From: Bog-159 sp963785255
Lineage (GTDB): Bacteria; Acidobacteriota; Terriglobia; Bryobacterales; Bryobacteraceae
NCBI GenBank assembly: GCA_963785255.1
Contig: CAWAUR010000003.1
Span: forward strand, 1 to 64,000
DNA: 64,000 nucleotides
Direction of reading: 5' to 3'
Under the pieces are notes generated by a model that had not been told where the DNA came from, did no database searches, and worked only from the letters and a program-made list of their open reading frames with translations. The position numbers were made by a program, and so were the translations under genes. Each line of letters begins with the position of its first letter. Position 1 is the first letter of the stretch. Positions 22,874 through 31,755 of this stretch are shown piece after piece.

Positions 22874-25510
22874 ATGGGTTGGTGGCGGCGGGGATCGCGC
22901 GTGGCGCGTGAAATCGAATCCGAAATGGCAAGCCACATGGAACAGTATGCGGCGGACCTGATCGCACGCGGCGTGGCGCCGGAAGAAGCGCACCGGCGGG
23001 CGCACATCGAATTCGGCAGCCGGGTAGCCGTGGCCGAGGAATGCCGCGAAGCCGCCGGTCTGCGCTGGCCCGACGAAATCGCGCGCGACCTGCGCTACGC
23101 CGCGCGCGTGTTGCGTAAGAGTCCCACATTTACTGCCGCGGCGGTGGCCACTCTGGCATTATGCATCGGGGCGAACACGGCCATCTTCAGCGTGGTGGAC
23201 GCCGTGCTGCTGCGGCCGTTGCCCTATCCGCAACCGGAGCGGCTGTTCTCGGTCGCCCGGCATTTTCAAGGCCAAGGCTCCGAGTCATACCAGACGAATC
23301 TCTGGGGCGGAGCCTGGGAGACGGTGCGCGACCATGCCGGTTATGTGGACGCCGCCGTGTTCAGCGACGGCTCGATGGGCGTCAACTTTGCGGCGGGAGG
23401 CCGCGTGGAATACGTGAAGCAACAGCGCGTCTCGGCGGGTTTCTTTCGCGTGCTGGGCATTGCGCCGCTCATCGGGCGCGAGTTTTCAAAGGACGAAGAC
23501 CGCCCCGGCGGACCGGCAGTCACGGTGTTGAGCTATGCACTTTGGAAGCGCGCCTTTCGCGGCGACCCCGCGATCGTGGGACAGGCGGTGACCTTGCGCG
23601 GCGAGCCGTACACTGTCATCGGCGTGCTGCCCGCCAACTTCCAGAGCAGCATTCCGGCCGACCTGTGGACGCCGCTGCGTCCTTCCCGGGACGGCGAAGG
23701 CGGCGGATCCAACTATGCCATCGTGGCCCGCTTGCGTTCCGGCGCGACATGGGCGCAGGCCAACGGGCAGATCGAAGCGATCGGGGCGCCCATGTTGCGT
23801 GCGTATGGGCAGGACCCTGCCACCGAGCATCTGCGCTTGATCTCGTTCCAGCGCGGCTTGACCGAGTATGTGCGCCAGCCGCTGCTGATTATCTGGGCGG
23901 CGGTGGGGCTGGTATTGCTGATCGGCTGCGTGAATATCGCCGGACTGCTGCTGGCGCGGGCCGCCGGCCGTACGCGCGAGATGGCCACCCGCATGGCGCT
24001 GGGCAGCGGGCGCGCCGCGCTGATCCGCCAGATGCTCGCCGAGAGCGTCCTCCTGGGACTCTGCGGCGGCGCCGCGGGAGCTGCCCTAGGATGGCTAGGG
24101 GTGAAGTCCCTCAAGGCCCTGCTGCCGGCCAGCTTGAACGTTTGGCAGGCCGTGGAACTGGACTGGCGCGTGCTGGCCGCTACCGCTGGCGCGTCCATCC
24201 TGGCGGGCATCCTGTTCGGCTTGTACCCCGCGCTGGTGGCCAGCCGCCTGGAGATTCGCGCGGCGCTGGGCGAGGCCGGCCGCGCCGTGGCTGGCGGACG
24301 GAATCCCTGGCCACGCCGGTTGTTGGTGTCGAGTGAAGTGGCGCTCGGCGTAGTGCTGCTGGTGGGCGCCGGCTTGCTCATCCGCACGTTCGCCCATCTG
24401 CAAAGCCTCAAGCCGGGTTTCGATGCCCGCAACGTCGTCACGGCCCAACTCTCGCTGCAGGATGCGCGCTACGCCACCAGCCAGGGCGCGAACCGTCTTT
24501 TCGATCAAAGCCTTGCGCGGATGCGGCAATTGCCGGGCGTGGAAGCGGCGGCTGTAGCGCTCAGCCTGCCCTACGAGCGGGCGCTGAACACGGGGTTCAA
24601 GCGCCTGGATGGCCCACATGTGGACACCGAATCCCAGATCACCAATATGTTCTACATCACGCCCGAATTCTTCCGGGTGCTGCGCATCCCGTTGCTGCGC
24701 GGGCGTGTTTTCAGGGACACCGATAGCGCCGCCGGCACGCCGGTCGCGCTGGTCAGCGAAGCTTTCGCAAAGATGTACATGCGCGGCGACGATCCGGTCG
24801 GCCGCCATCTGGATCTGGGCGGCGGCGAAAAATGTGAGATCGTCGGGGTGGTCGGCGATATCCAGCAGAAGAGCGGCTGGGGGGACGGCGCGCCGACGGC
24901 GGCCATGCCGGATATCTATATCCCATCCACGCAAGTCGAGGATAAGTTAATTCAACTGGTGCACACCTGGCTTTCGCCCAGTTGGATAGTGCGCTCTTCC
25001 GGACCGGCGGAGGGTGTCATCGCCGGGATGCAGCATGCGCTTGAATCGGTGGATCCGCAACTGCCGTTCGCCGGCTTCCATAGCATGGAGGACGTGCGTT
25101 ACCGATCGCTCGCCCAGGAGCGTTTTCAGGCAGTGCTGCTGGGTGCCCTGGCGGGGCTCGCGTTATTACTGGCCGCGGTGGGAATTTACGGTTTGATTGC
25201 TAACTCGGTGGCCGAGCGGACGCGCGAATTGGGTATCCGGCTGGCGCTGGGTGCCACGGTGGGGCAGGCGATGCGCGCGGTGGCATTACCCGGCGTGGCG
25301 CTGGCGCTCGCGGGAGTGGCCGCCGGTTGCGTGCTGGCCGGATTCGCATCGGGCTTGTTGCGGCATCTGGTATGGGGTGTCGAGCCGGGCGATCCGCTCA
25401 CTTTCGCGGCAGCGGCCATCGGATTGATCGGCGTGGCTGCGGCCGCGAGTTTTGTGCCGGCGATGCGCGTGGCGCGATTGAATCCGGCGGAGACGCTCAG
25501 GCAGGAGTAG
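22874..25510 (+). CDS. ADOP-type ABC transporter permease (FtsX/MacB-like)
   Basis: 878 aa. Residues 1-75 are the extra N-domain of this type (EIESEMASHMEQYAADLIAR, AHRRAHIEFGS). DLRYAARVLRKSPTFTAAAV begins the first MacB half with its periplasmic core (DAVLLRPLPYPQPERLF, FFRVLGIAPLIGREF). Three TM helices follow at about 335-445, then a second periplasmic region and last TM set ending VARLNPAETLRQE. No ATPase is encoded nearby, as usual for these orphan permeases. Probably efflux or lipoprotein/peptide handling; the substrate is unknown. Confidence 0.92.
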   Translation: MGWWRRGSRVAREIESEMASHMEQYAADLIARGVAPEEAHRRAHIEFGSRVAVAEECREAAGLRWPDEIARDLRYAARVLRKSPTFTAAAVATLALCIGANTAIFSVVDAVLLRPLPYPQPERLFSVARHFQGQGSESYQTNLWGGAWETVRDHAGYVDAAVFSDGSMGVNFAAGGRVEYVKQQRVSAGFFRVLGIAPLIGREFSKDEDRPGGPAVTVLSYALWKRAFRGDPAIVGQAVTLRGEPYTVIGVLPANFQSSIPADLWTPLRPSRDGEGGGSNYAIVARLRSGATWAQANGQIEAIGAPMLRAYGQDPATEHLRLISFQRGLTEYVRQPLLIIWAAVGLVLLIGCVNIAGLLLARAAGRTREMATRMALGSGRAALIRQMLAESVLLGLCGGAAGAALGWLGVKSLKALLPASLNVWQAVELDWRVLAATAGASILAGILFGLYPALVASRLEIRAALGEAGRAVAGGRNPWPRRLLVSSEVALGVVLLVGAGLLIRTFAHLQSLKPGFDARNVVTAQLSLQDARYATSQGANRLFDQSLARMRQLPGVEAAAVALSLPYERALNTGFKRLDGPHVDTESQITNMFYITPEFFRVLRIPLLRGRVFRDTDSAAGTPVALVSEAFAKMYMRGDDPVGRHLDLGGGEKCEIVGVVGDIQQKSGWGDGAPTAAMPDIYIPSTQVEDKLIQLVHTWLSPSWIVRSSGPAEGVIAGMQHALESVDPQLPFAGFHSMEDVRYRSLAQERFQAVLLGALAGLALLLAAVGIYGLIANSVAERTRELGIRLALGATVGQAMRAVALPGVALALAGVAAGCVLAGFASGLLRHLVWGVEPGDPLTFAAAAIGLIGVAAAASFVPAMRVARLNPAETLRQE

Positions 25511-25531
25511 GACAGGCCTCCTGGCCTGTCC
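25510..25531. terminator. R3 hairpin at the stop codon, likely bidirectional terminator
   Basis: GGACAGGCC-TCCT-GGCCTGTCC is a perfect 9-base-pair hairpin starting at the last base of the permease TAG, between convergent genes. The identical hairpin follows the TAG of the phosphoesterase gene at 55629-55650. There is no U-run, so intrinsic termination is uncertain. Confidence 0.45.
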
Positions 25532-25547
25532 AAGGCGGGCGGGCCAG

Positions 25548-28379
25548 CTAGAAGGTGAACCGGGTTTGCAGTTCCAAGCGGCGGTTATTGGCCGTCTCCG
25601 CAAATGCTCCGTACCCGCCCGCGACCGAATTGGCCTCGCCAAACAACGGCGAAGTGATCTGGCCGATAATGGGACCCTCATTCACATGGTTCAGCAGGTT
25701 GCGCGCCGAAATCGAAAGGGTCAGATTATAACGCCGGTTGGTCGAGAGATCCGAAAAGACGCTGTGGAATCCGGCGTTGTGGCCGCCGGATACCGGAGTC
25801 ACGCCGCTGGCGCTTTCGCGTTCCGCCCCGAAGCCCCACGTCTTGCCCAGCCGCGCGTTCACCGAAATCTGGCCGGGGCCGCGACCGTAATTACGCGGCA
25901 GAAGCTGCTCACCGGGCGACGGATTGGGATCCAGCCAGCCGTACATGGTATCGATCAGGCCTGGCTTGTTCAGGTCCGTGGGGATGCCTGGCCGCGCGTT
26001 AAATAACGTATCGCCGTAGATATCCTGGCCCACCGTGATGTTATACGGCGCGCCGGATTGCACCACGATGAACGGACTCAGACGCACGTTCCATTTGGTA
26101 TTGATGGAGCCACCAATGAACGCGCGGTGCCGGATATCCCAAGCAGCCGGACCGTATTCGCCGGCCATCGACCAGGGGACCGCGGGGAACGTGCCCAGTC
26201 CATCGGTATTGCTCATGGCCCGGCTCAACGTGTAGTAACCCCACAGCGAGACATTGCGGTTCAATTTGGAATTGACGTTGGTGATCAGTTGGTTCTGATT
26301 AAACAGCCCCGAAGACTCCATCAGATAGACCGGTCCCGGCGCGTTGAATTCCTCCGAGCGCAGCATGTGCAGCCCGTGCGAGTTCATATACGTCGCCGTA
26401 ACCGTGGTACCGCTTCCTAACTGGCGCTCGATGGTGAGAGCCGACTGCATGACATACGGCGCGCGCAACGTGGCACTCACTTCCTGAATGGTCTGGATGG
26501 ACTGAATGCCGGGCATGGCCAGCAACTGTCCGATGCTCGGAATGGTGGGGAAGAATGCGGGGTTATCGACAATGTACTCCTGCTGCACGGTTCCGTTGTA
26601 GCGTTCGGCAGTCTCGGTATTGTAAATATTGAAGCGGGAGTAGAACATGCCGAATCCGCCGCGCAGCACGAATTTCGGATGCAGGCTCATCTGCTTCGAC
26701 CCAGGCGCCCAGGCGAAGCCGAACCGCGGCGCGAAATCGCGATAGTCGTGGATGTTGGTTTGGGTTTCGTAGCGCAGTCCCATGCTCAGCGTAACGTTGG
26801 GGCGCACCCGCCAATCGTCGCCTACATAAGCTCCTACGTCCGCCTGGTCCAGCGCCAGGAAAGGATTGCCGGCCGCGATGCTGAATTGCGTGGGCGTGCC
26901 ACCGGGTAGGCCCAACAACGCGCGCTGATATTGCTGGATCGAGGTGATAGGCACCATCACGGGCGCGGAGCCTTCCAGAATCTCCTGATTTTGGGCGTCC
27001 AATTCGGGGGCCAGGCCGCCGGCAAATGTGAATGTGCCGCCAAAATTCGTGGGCGACGAGTTAGCCACGGTGTGGCCCCGCGCGCGTACGCCAAACTTCC
27101 AAGTGTGCGTTCCCTTTGCGATCGATGTGAAATTCTGCAGCTCGTAGTAATTCTCCGCGTTCACGCTGTTGCCAAGCTGCGCGCCGCCGCCGCTGAAGGA
27201 GCCCAAGACCAAAAGGGCGGGCGCCAGGCTGTTGGAATTCAAATTGTCTAGCTCGTGGTAGAACTGGAAGCGCGTTTCGTTGATGGTGGTGGGACTTAGC
27301 ACGGCAGTGTCCGTCACCTGGACCTGCTGGTCCTGCTCGAGCGAGGTATAGCCGCGGGAGATAAGGTTGAATCCGCCGATGCCCTGGTCTTCCACGTCGT
27401 CGTGCGTGAAGCCGTAGCGGACGATCAACGTATTGTTCTGGCTGATTTGATCGTCCACGCGCGGGCTCACGCGGATGCGGTGTTGCGGAGACAGCAGCGT
27501 GCCGGTGTAGGGGTTGATTGCGTTGGTCGTGGGATCGAGTGTCACCGCGTCGATCACCTGGCCGTTGTCGATGGCCCGGCGCTCGGTATCCAGGAAAAAA
27601 GAGGCGTGTTTGCCCAACGGTCCGCCAATTGAGCCGCCGTACTCCTGCAGGTGGAACGGCGCTTTCTGCTGCGCATAGGGATTGCGGGAATTGAAGTAAT
27701 CGTCACCCAGGTTGAGGAAAGCCTGGCCATGCAGCTTGTCCGTGCCCGGCTTGGTAAGGATCTCGATACGGCCGTAGCCCAGCTTGTCGTACTCGGGCGA
27801 GAACGGATTCTGGTTGACGCGTACTTCGCGGATGGAATCCTTGGAAGGAAGTTGTCCGCCGCTGAATCCGTCGACGAAGATTTCGCCGCCGTCGGGTCCC
27901 GCCGCGGGGCCGGCCAGCGCTTGCAAGTCCGACTGTAAATCGTCGGGATCGTCGGACAGCGCGTCCAGGTCTTCGCCGGTCAGGATGGTGGCATTAGAAT
28001 TACTGGACGGGTCCGTCGAAACGCTGGGACCGCCGGTATCCTGCACGGTCACCTGCTGCGTGACGGAGGCGACTTTCATCTTAAGGTCGAGCGATTGTAC
28101 GCCCGGCTGCAGAATGATCTTGGTGGGTTGCGCCTGGGTAAGGTCAGGCGCGGAAACCCGAACCGAGTAACTGCCGGGAGCCAGGCCGGCGATGGAATAC
28201 GATCCGTCGTTGCCGCTGGTCGCGGTCTTGGCCGCCCCCTGCGGACCGTCGATGGTGACGGTGGCGCCAGGGACTACCGCGCCGGTTTCGTCGACAACCT
28301 GACCGCGCAAAGTGGCGGTTTGCGCGCAAACGGGTACAGCCAGTACCAACAGAACTAGGAGGAAAAGGAAGAATCTCAT
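25548..28379 (-). CDS. TonB-dependent receptor with carboxypeptidase-regulatory-like domain (Oar-like)
   Basis: 943 aa. Signal peptide LFLLVLLVLAVPVCAQ, then a CarboxypepD_reg-like domain (ATLRGQVVDETGAVVPGATV, YSIAGLAPGSYSVRVSAPDL). A plug follows (ILTGEDLDALSDDPDDLQSD, GFSGGQLPSKDSIREVRVNQ), and a long beta-barrel ending in the phenylalanine signature RLELQTRFTF. The family carries oligosaccharides or peptides, or contributes to adhesion, at the outer membrane. This member is shorter than the usual 1000-1200 residues of acidobacterial copies. Confidence 0.9.
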   Translation of the reverse strand: MRFFLFLLVLLVLAVPVCAQTATLRGQVVDETGAVVPGATVTIDGPQGAAKTATSGNDGSYSIAGLAPGSYSVRVSAPDLTQAQPTKIILQPGVQSLDLKMKVASVTQQVTVQDTGGPSVSTDPSSNSNATILTGEDLDALSDDPDDLQSDLQALAGPAAGPDGGEIFVDGFSGGQLPSKDSIREVRVNQNPFSPEYDKLGYGRIEILTKPGTDKLHGQAFLNLGDDYFNSRNPYAQQKAPFHLQEYGGSIGGPLGKHASFFLDTERRAIDNGQVIDAVTLDPTTNAINPYTGTLLSPQHRIRVSPRVDDQISQNNTLIVRYGFTHDDVEDQGIGGFNLISRGYTSLEQDQQVQVTDTAVLSPTTINETRFQFYHELDNLNSNSLAPALLVLGSFSGGGAQLGNSVNAENYYELQNFTSIAKGTHTWKFGVRARGHTVANSSPTNFGGTFTFAGGLAPELDAQNQEILEGSAPVMVPITSIQQYQRALLGLPGGTPTQFSIAAGNPFLALDQADVGAYVGDDWRVRPNVTLSMGLRYETQTNIHDYRDFAPRFGFAWAPGSKQMSLHPKFVLRGGFGMFYSRFNIYNTETAERYNGTVQQEYIVDNPAFFPTIPSIGQLLAMPGIQSIQTIQEVSATLRAPYVMQSALTIERQLGSGTTVTATYMNSHGLHMLRSEEFNAPGPVYLMESSGLFNQNQLITNVNSKLNRNVSLWGYYTLSRAMSNTDGLGTFPAVPWSMAGEYGPAAWDIRHRAFIGGSINTKWNVRLSPFIVVQSGAPYNITVGQDIYGDTLFNARPGIPTDLNKPGLIDTMYGWLDPNPSPGEQLLPRNYGRGPGQISVNARLGKTWGFGAERESASGVTPVSGGHNAGFHSVFSDLSTNRRYNLTLSISARNLLNHVNEGPIIGQITSPLFGEANSVAGGYGAFAETANNRRLELQTRFTF

Positions 28380-28606
28380 TTTAGGATCTGAAAATAGCGC
28401 AATCGGGGAGCCCCGAACAATTTAAATAGGCGATGGATGCCGTCGAAATGTTACGCCGTCTTGGAGGAAAATGCGTGCGAGGCTGGCCGTCGCTGGTTGA
28501 TCCGATCGAACATGACAGAGAGCCCAAGTACGAAGAACTGTCACAAGCCTTAAACGAACTGCCCGACCCGTGGCTCAGGCAACCGCAGTCAGCGACCAGG
28601 CCAGCG

Positions 28607-30037
28607 TCAGTCCGTCACCCGGAAGGGGACGTTGCTCTTTAGCGTGCCGCCGGGCGTGACCACCTCGATGGTTCCCGTTGTGGCGCCGGCGGGCACCGTG
28701 GCGATAATCAGGGAAGCCGAAGAAACCGTGAACTCTGCCGCCGTGCCGTTAAACGTAACGCTGGTCGCGCCGGTCAGGTCCGTGCCCAGAATCTTGACAT
28801 TCGACCCCACATGGCCGGAGGTGGTCTGTGGCGCAACAAAGGGCTCTAAGCCCATCGACAGGCTGAACACCGTGCCGTACTCTGTTGCACCGTAATATGT
28901 CGTGCCGTAGAAGACGCCGTTGGTATCTTGGACCAGCCCCGCATAGGGCAACTGGCCGTCCTGGCACTGCGTCTGAGAACAAAAGTTGTAAAGAGTGGTC
29001 AGTTTGCCCTTTGACGTGACCTTGAAGATCGTACCGTCACCGCCGGCGGAGCCGTTGGCGCCCCCCTTCTTCGTTGTACCGTAGAAATTTCCATCCGTGG
29101 CTTGAATCAGACCAACGGGTGTCTTGCCGTCCGTGCACTTACTTTTCGTACAGAAGCTGTAGAGGGTCGTGGCCGTATCGGAGGCAGGAACATTGAAGAC
29201 CACGCCGCCACCGTGAGTTCCACCATTAAGCGTCGTACCGTAAAAATTCCCGTCAGCGGCCTGAATCACGCTGTTGGGAGAGGATCCGTCCGGGCACCCG
29301 CTTTGAGCGCAGAAGCTGTAGAGGACCGTCAGCGTCCCGCTGGACGTGAGTTGAAAGACCGTGCCCTTACCGTAAGCCCCGCCAGCGCTTGTTATACCGT
29401 AGAAATTCCCATCGTTGGCAAGGCCCAGCACGGTGGGGCCATTGCCGTCCGTGCAACCACTTTGTGTACAGAAGTTGTAGATAGTTTTCAGCGTGCCGCC
29501 GCTGGTTTTGATCCTGAAGACAGTTCCCCCCCCGTAAGCCCCGCCATCAAGCGTTGTCCCGTATAACTCCTCGGCGCTGTAAACCAATCCCGCGAAGGGG
29601 TAATTGCCGTCCGGGCACCCGCTTTGCGCACAGAAGCTGTACAGGGTCGTCTGAGTGCCGCCGGCGTTGACCTGGTAAATCGAGCCCTGACCGTAAGTCC
29701 CTAAATCGAATGTTGTACCGTAGAAATCGCCGTTGAAGGCCTGAACCACCGGCGTCACAGGTCCGGCTTGCACATTGAAGTAGCAGTAGACCGCCTTCTC
29801 CTTGCCGCTTGTGGTGATCTTGAAGAGCACGCCCCCGCCGCAACGCCCGCCCTCGAAGGTTGTGCCGTACAAACTCCCGTTGGTGGCCTGAATGAGCGGC
29901 GCCTCGGGCACACTGCCGTCGGTTCCATTAAAGGCGAACAGCGAGGTAAAGGTTTGCGCGGGAGAGTTAATCGCTATGGCGCCACACAGTGTGGCAACAG
30001 CGGAAGCTCGTTTCAAGAAGTTAACGGTTCGTTCCAT
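28607..30037 (-). CDS. Secreted GloVer-repeat protein with IPT/TIG domain
   Basis: 476 aa. AAAGGAG precedes ATG 30037. Signal peptide to about residue 28 (INSPAQ). Eight or so repeats of about 48 residues carry GNFYGTTxxGGAYGxGTVF and TTLYSFCxxSxCxDG, the GloVer tandem repeat; the paired cysteines in FCAQSGCPDG recur in each repeat and may form disulfides. Residues about 385-476 are an IPT/TIG immunoglobulin-like domain (VGSNVKILGTDLTGATSVTF). Probably an outer-surface adhesive protein; role unknown. A related protein is at 37381-38613. Confidence 0.85.
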   Translation of the reverse strand: MERTVNFLKRASAVATLCGAIAINSPAQTFTSLFAFNGTDGSVPEAPLIQATNGSLYGTTFEGGRCGGGVLFKITTSGKEKAVYCYFNVQAGPVTPVVQAFNGDFYGTTFDLGTYGQGSIYQVNAGGTQTTLYSFCAQSGCPDGNYPFAGLVYSAEELYGTTLDGGAYGGGTVFRIKTSGGTLKTIYNFCTQSGCTDGNGPTVLGLANDGNFYGITSAGGAYGKGTVFQLTSSGTLTVLYSFCAQSGCPDGSSPNSVIQAADGNFYGTTLNGGTHGGGVVFNVPASDTATTLYSFCTKSKCTDGKTPVGLIQATDGNFYGTTKKGGANGSAGGDGTIFKVTSKGKLTTLYNFCSQTQCQDGQLPYAGLVQDTNGVFYGTTYYGATEYGTVFSLSMGLEPFVAPQTTSGHVGSNVKILGTDLTGATSVTFNGTAAEFTVSSASLIIATVPAGATTGTIEVVTPGGTLKSNVPFRVTD

Positions 30038-30345
30038 CGATGTGCTCCTTTCTGAGTGCCATGACGACGGTGGCATCCCTTGGCTGATTACCCACACCGA
30101 AGCGCCAGTGGAGTCAAACCACTTGGTCGGTTTGACAACAAACGAGGACACTCTTGCTCAGTCTCAGGAACCGGGATTTCCAATTTGCCGTTGCGGCTTG
30201 AAATAGTATACACCCGGCGTCTGCATGCTGGGTGGCTTCTTGCCCATCCGATGTTTGTAGGAAATAGATGGGTGTGCAACACGTCCGCCTGCTCACGCGC
30301 GCGGCTCGGAAGCCCGACATTACTGAGCCGCGACTCCCCAACCTG
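30038..30345. other. Intergenic region with a hairpin and a partial R1 repeat
   Basis: No gene seen. GTCAAACC at 30113-30120 mirrors GGTTTGAC at 30129-30136 upstream of the GloVer gene and could be an operator. A partial R1 repeat (CACGCGCGCGGCTCGG...GAGCCGCGAC) occupies about 30285-30340 next to the end of the methyltransferase gene. Confidence 0.5.
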
Positions 30346-31707
30346 CTACGCGCGGTGGCCGGTCACGAGGCCGCTCGGCCCGGGCAGGCGGATACGTTCG
30401 ATTTCATGGAAGCCAGCCGCGCCCAGCCACTCGGCATATTCACTTTGGTTATAACTGGCGCCGCTGTCGGTGCCCACCAGCATGTTGAGCGAAAACAGCG
30501 CGGCAAATTTAGGCGCGGTCTTATCCTCCTCCAGAATAAAATCCTGGATCACTACGCGGCCTCCCGGAGCGAGCGCCTTATGGCAACGGCGTAGCAGATC
30601 GCGATTTTCGTCCGGACTTAGCATGTGGCAGATGGCGGAGACCAGCATCAGATCGAATCCTTGCCCGAAATCGTCGGTACGCAGGTCGCCTACGCGGGTG
30701 GTCACACGGTTCGCCAAGCCGGCGTGGTCGATGTGGCCTTGCGCGATGGCCAGCACCTCCGGCCGATCGAGAATGACGGCGTGCAACTCGGGATTGGCTT
30801 GGGCGAAGGCGATGGAATATGCTCCCGATCCTCCACCCACGTCGAGCATACGGTGCACACCCAGCACCCCCACTGCGCGCACCACATGCGGCGCACGCTC
30901 CCGCGCATTGCGATGCATGGCCGCGATGAAGGGCTGCGTCCAGCGATCGTCCACCTCGCGCGGCTCGCGGCGCGCCACCGCCGTACCCTGGCGGACGCAA
31001 TCCGTCAACGTGGACCAGCGATGCCACAAGTGTGCCGCGTGCATGGTGGCGGCGCGGGAATCGTCGGGCGAACCCGCTACGAAATAGCGTGCACTGACCG
31101 GAGTGTTATGAAACATGCCGTTCTGTTTCGCGAGCAGCCCGAGAGCGGCCAGGGCGTTCAACAGCATATCGGTGGCGCGCGCGTCGGTGTTCATTTTTTG
31201 GGCGGACTGCGCGGCGGAAGCGCCGTTCGCCACGGCCGTGAATGCATCGAGTTCGATGGCGGTCAGGATGGCGCGGCTCTCCTGGAAACCGCGAATGGTT
31301 TGCGCCAAGTCGTCCGGCAAGGCGCCCGCGGCATCCTTAGCCTTCATGGCGGCCTGCATCTTGCTCTTATTGGATTCGATTTCGGAGCGCACCGCTTGCA
31401 CATCGGAATTCGCCAGCCGTGCGACCGGGATTCCGTTGGCGAAGTGGCTGCGCACCAGTTCCGCCACATCGCCCGCGGACACGCAGGAATACCACACGCC
31501 TTCGGGATAAACCACCATGTTCGGTCCGCGTTCGCAAAGGCCGAGGGAGCCGCAAGGGGTGACCTGCACCTGGTCCGCCAATCCTTGGGCCGCGACCTCC
31601 GCGCGCAGGGCGTCCACAACACTGCGCGAGCCACGTGCTGAGCAGCACGGCACGCCTTCGGGCTTCTGCTGATCGCACACGAAGACGTGATAACGAAAAG
31701 GCTGCAT
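30346..31707 (-). CDS. Thioredoxin-like 2Fe-2S ferredoxin fused to an O-methyltransferase
   Basis: 453 aa. Residues 1-90 form a Shethna/thioredoxin-like ferredoxin: YHVFVCDQQKPEGVPCC gives Cys11 and Cys21/22, and VTPCGSLGLCERGPNMVVYP gives Cys52 and Cys58, with the usual strand VWYSCVSAGDVAELVRSHF. Residues about 125-205 are the winged-helix dimerisation domain of small-molecule methyltransferases (TAIELDAFTAVANGASAAQS). Residues about 275-450 are the SAM-binding fold (RMLDVGGGSGAYSIAFAQAN; DRPEVLAIAQ; GGRVVIQDFIL). The ferredoxin could supply electrons or a redox signal to the transferase. Substrate unknown; no pathway partners adjoin. Confidence 0.83.
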   Translation of the reverse strand: MQPFRYHVFVCDQQKPEGVPCCSARGSRSVVDALRAEVAAQGLADQVQVTPCGSLGLCERGPNMVVYPEGVWYSCVSAGDVAELVRSHFANGIPVARLANSDVQAVRSEIESNKSKMQAAMKAKDAAGALPDDLAQTIRGFQESRAILTAIELDAFTAVANGASAAQSAQKMNTDARATDMLLNALAALGLLAKQNGMFHNTPVSARYFVAGSPDDSRAATMHAAHLWHRWSTLTDCVRQGTAVARREPREVDDRWTQPFIAAMHRNARERAPHVVRAVGVLGVHRMLDVGGGSGAYSIAFAQANPELHAVILDRPEVLAIAQGHIDHAGLANRVTTRVGDLRTDDFGQGFDLMLVSAICHMLSPDENRDLLRRCHKALAPGGRVVIQDFILEEDKTAPKFAALFSLNMLVGTDSGASYNQSEYAEWLGAAGFHEIERIRLPGPSGLVTGHRA

Positions 31708-31755
31708 GACGATCTCATTGTAGTTCGCCGCGGAACGGGGGATATTGGATGAAGG

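Noticed and set aside
28433..28642. 69-codon ORF before the TonB-dependent receptor
   Set aside because: Overlaps the end of the GloVer gene, has no ribosome site and no recognisable pattern.
30060..30240. Possible riboswitch upstream of the GloVer gene
   Set aside because: Only one 8-base-pair hairpin (30113-30136) can be drawn; no c-di-GMP or cobalamin core motif is present.
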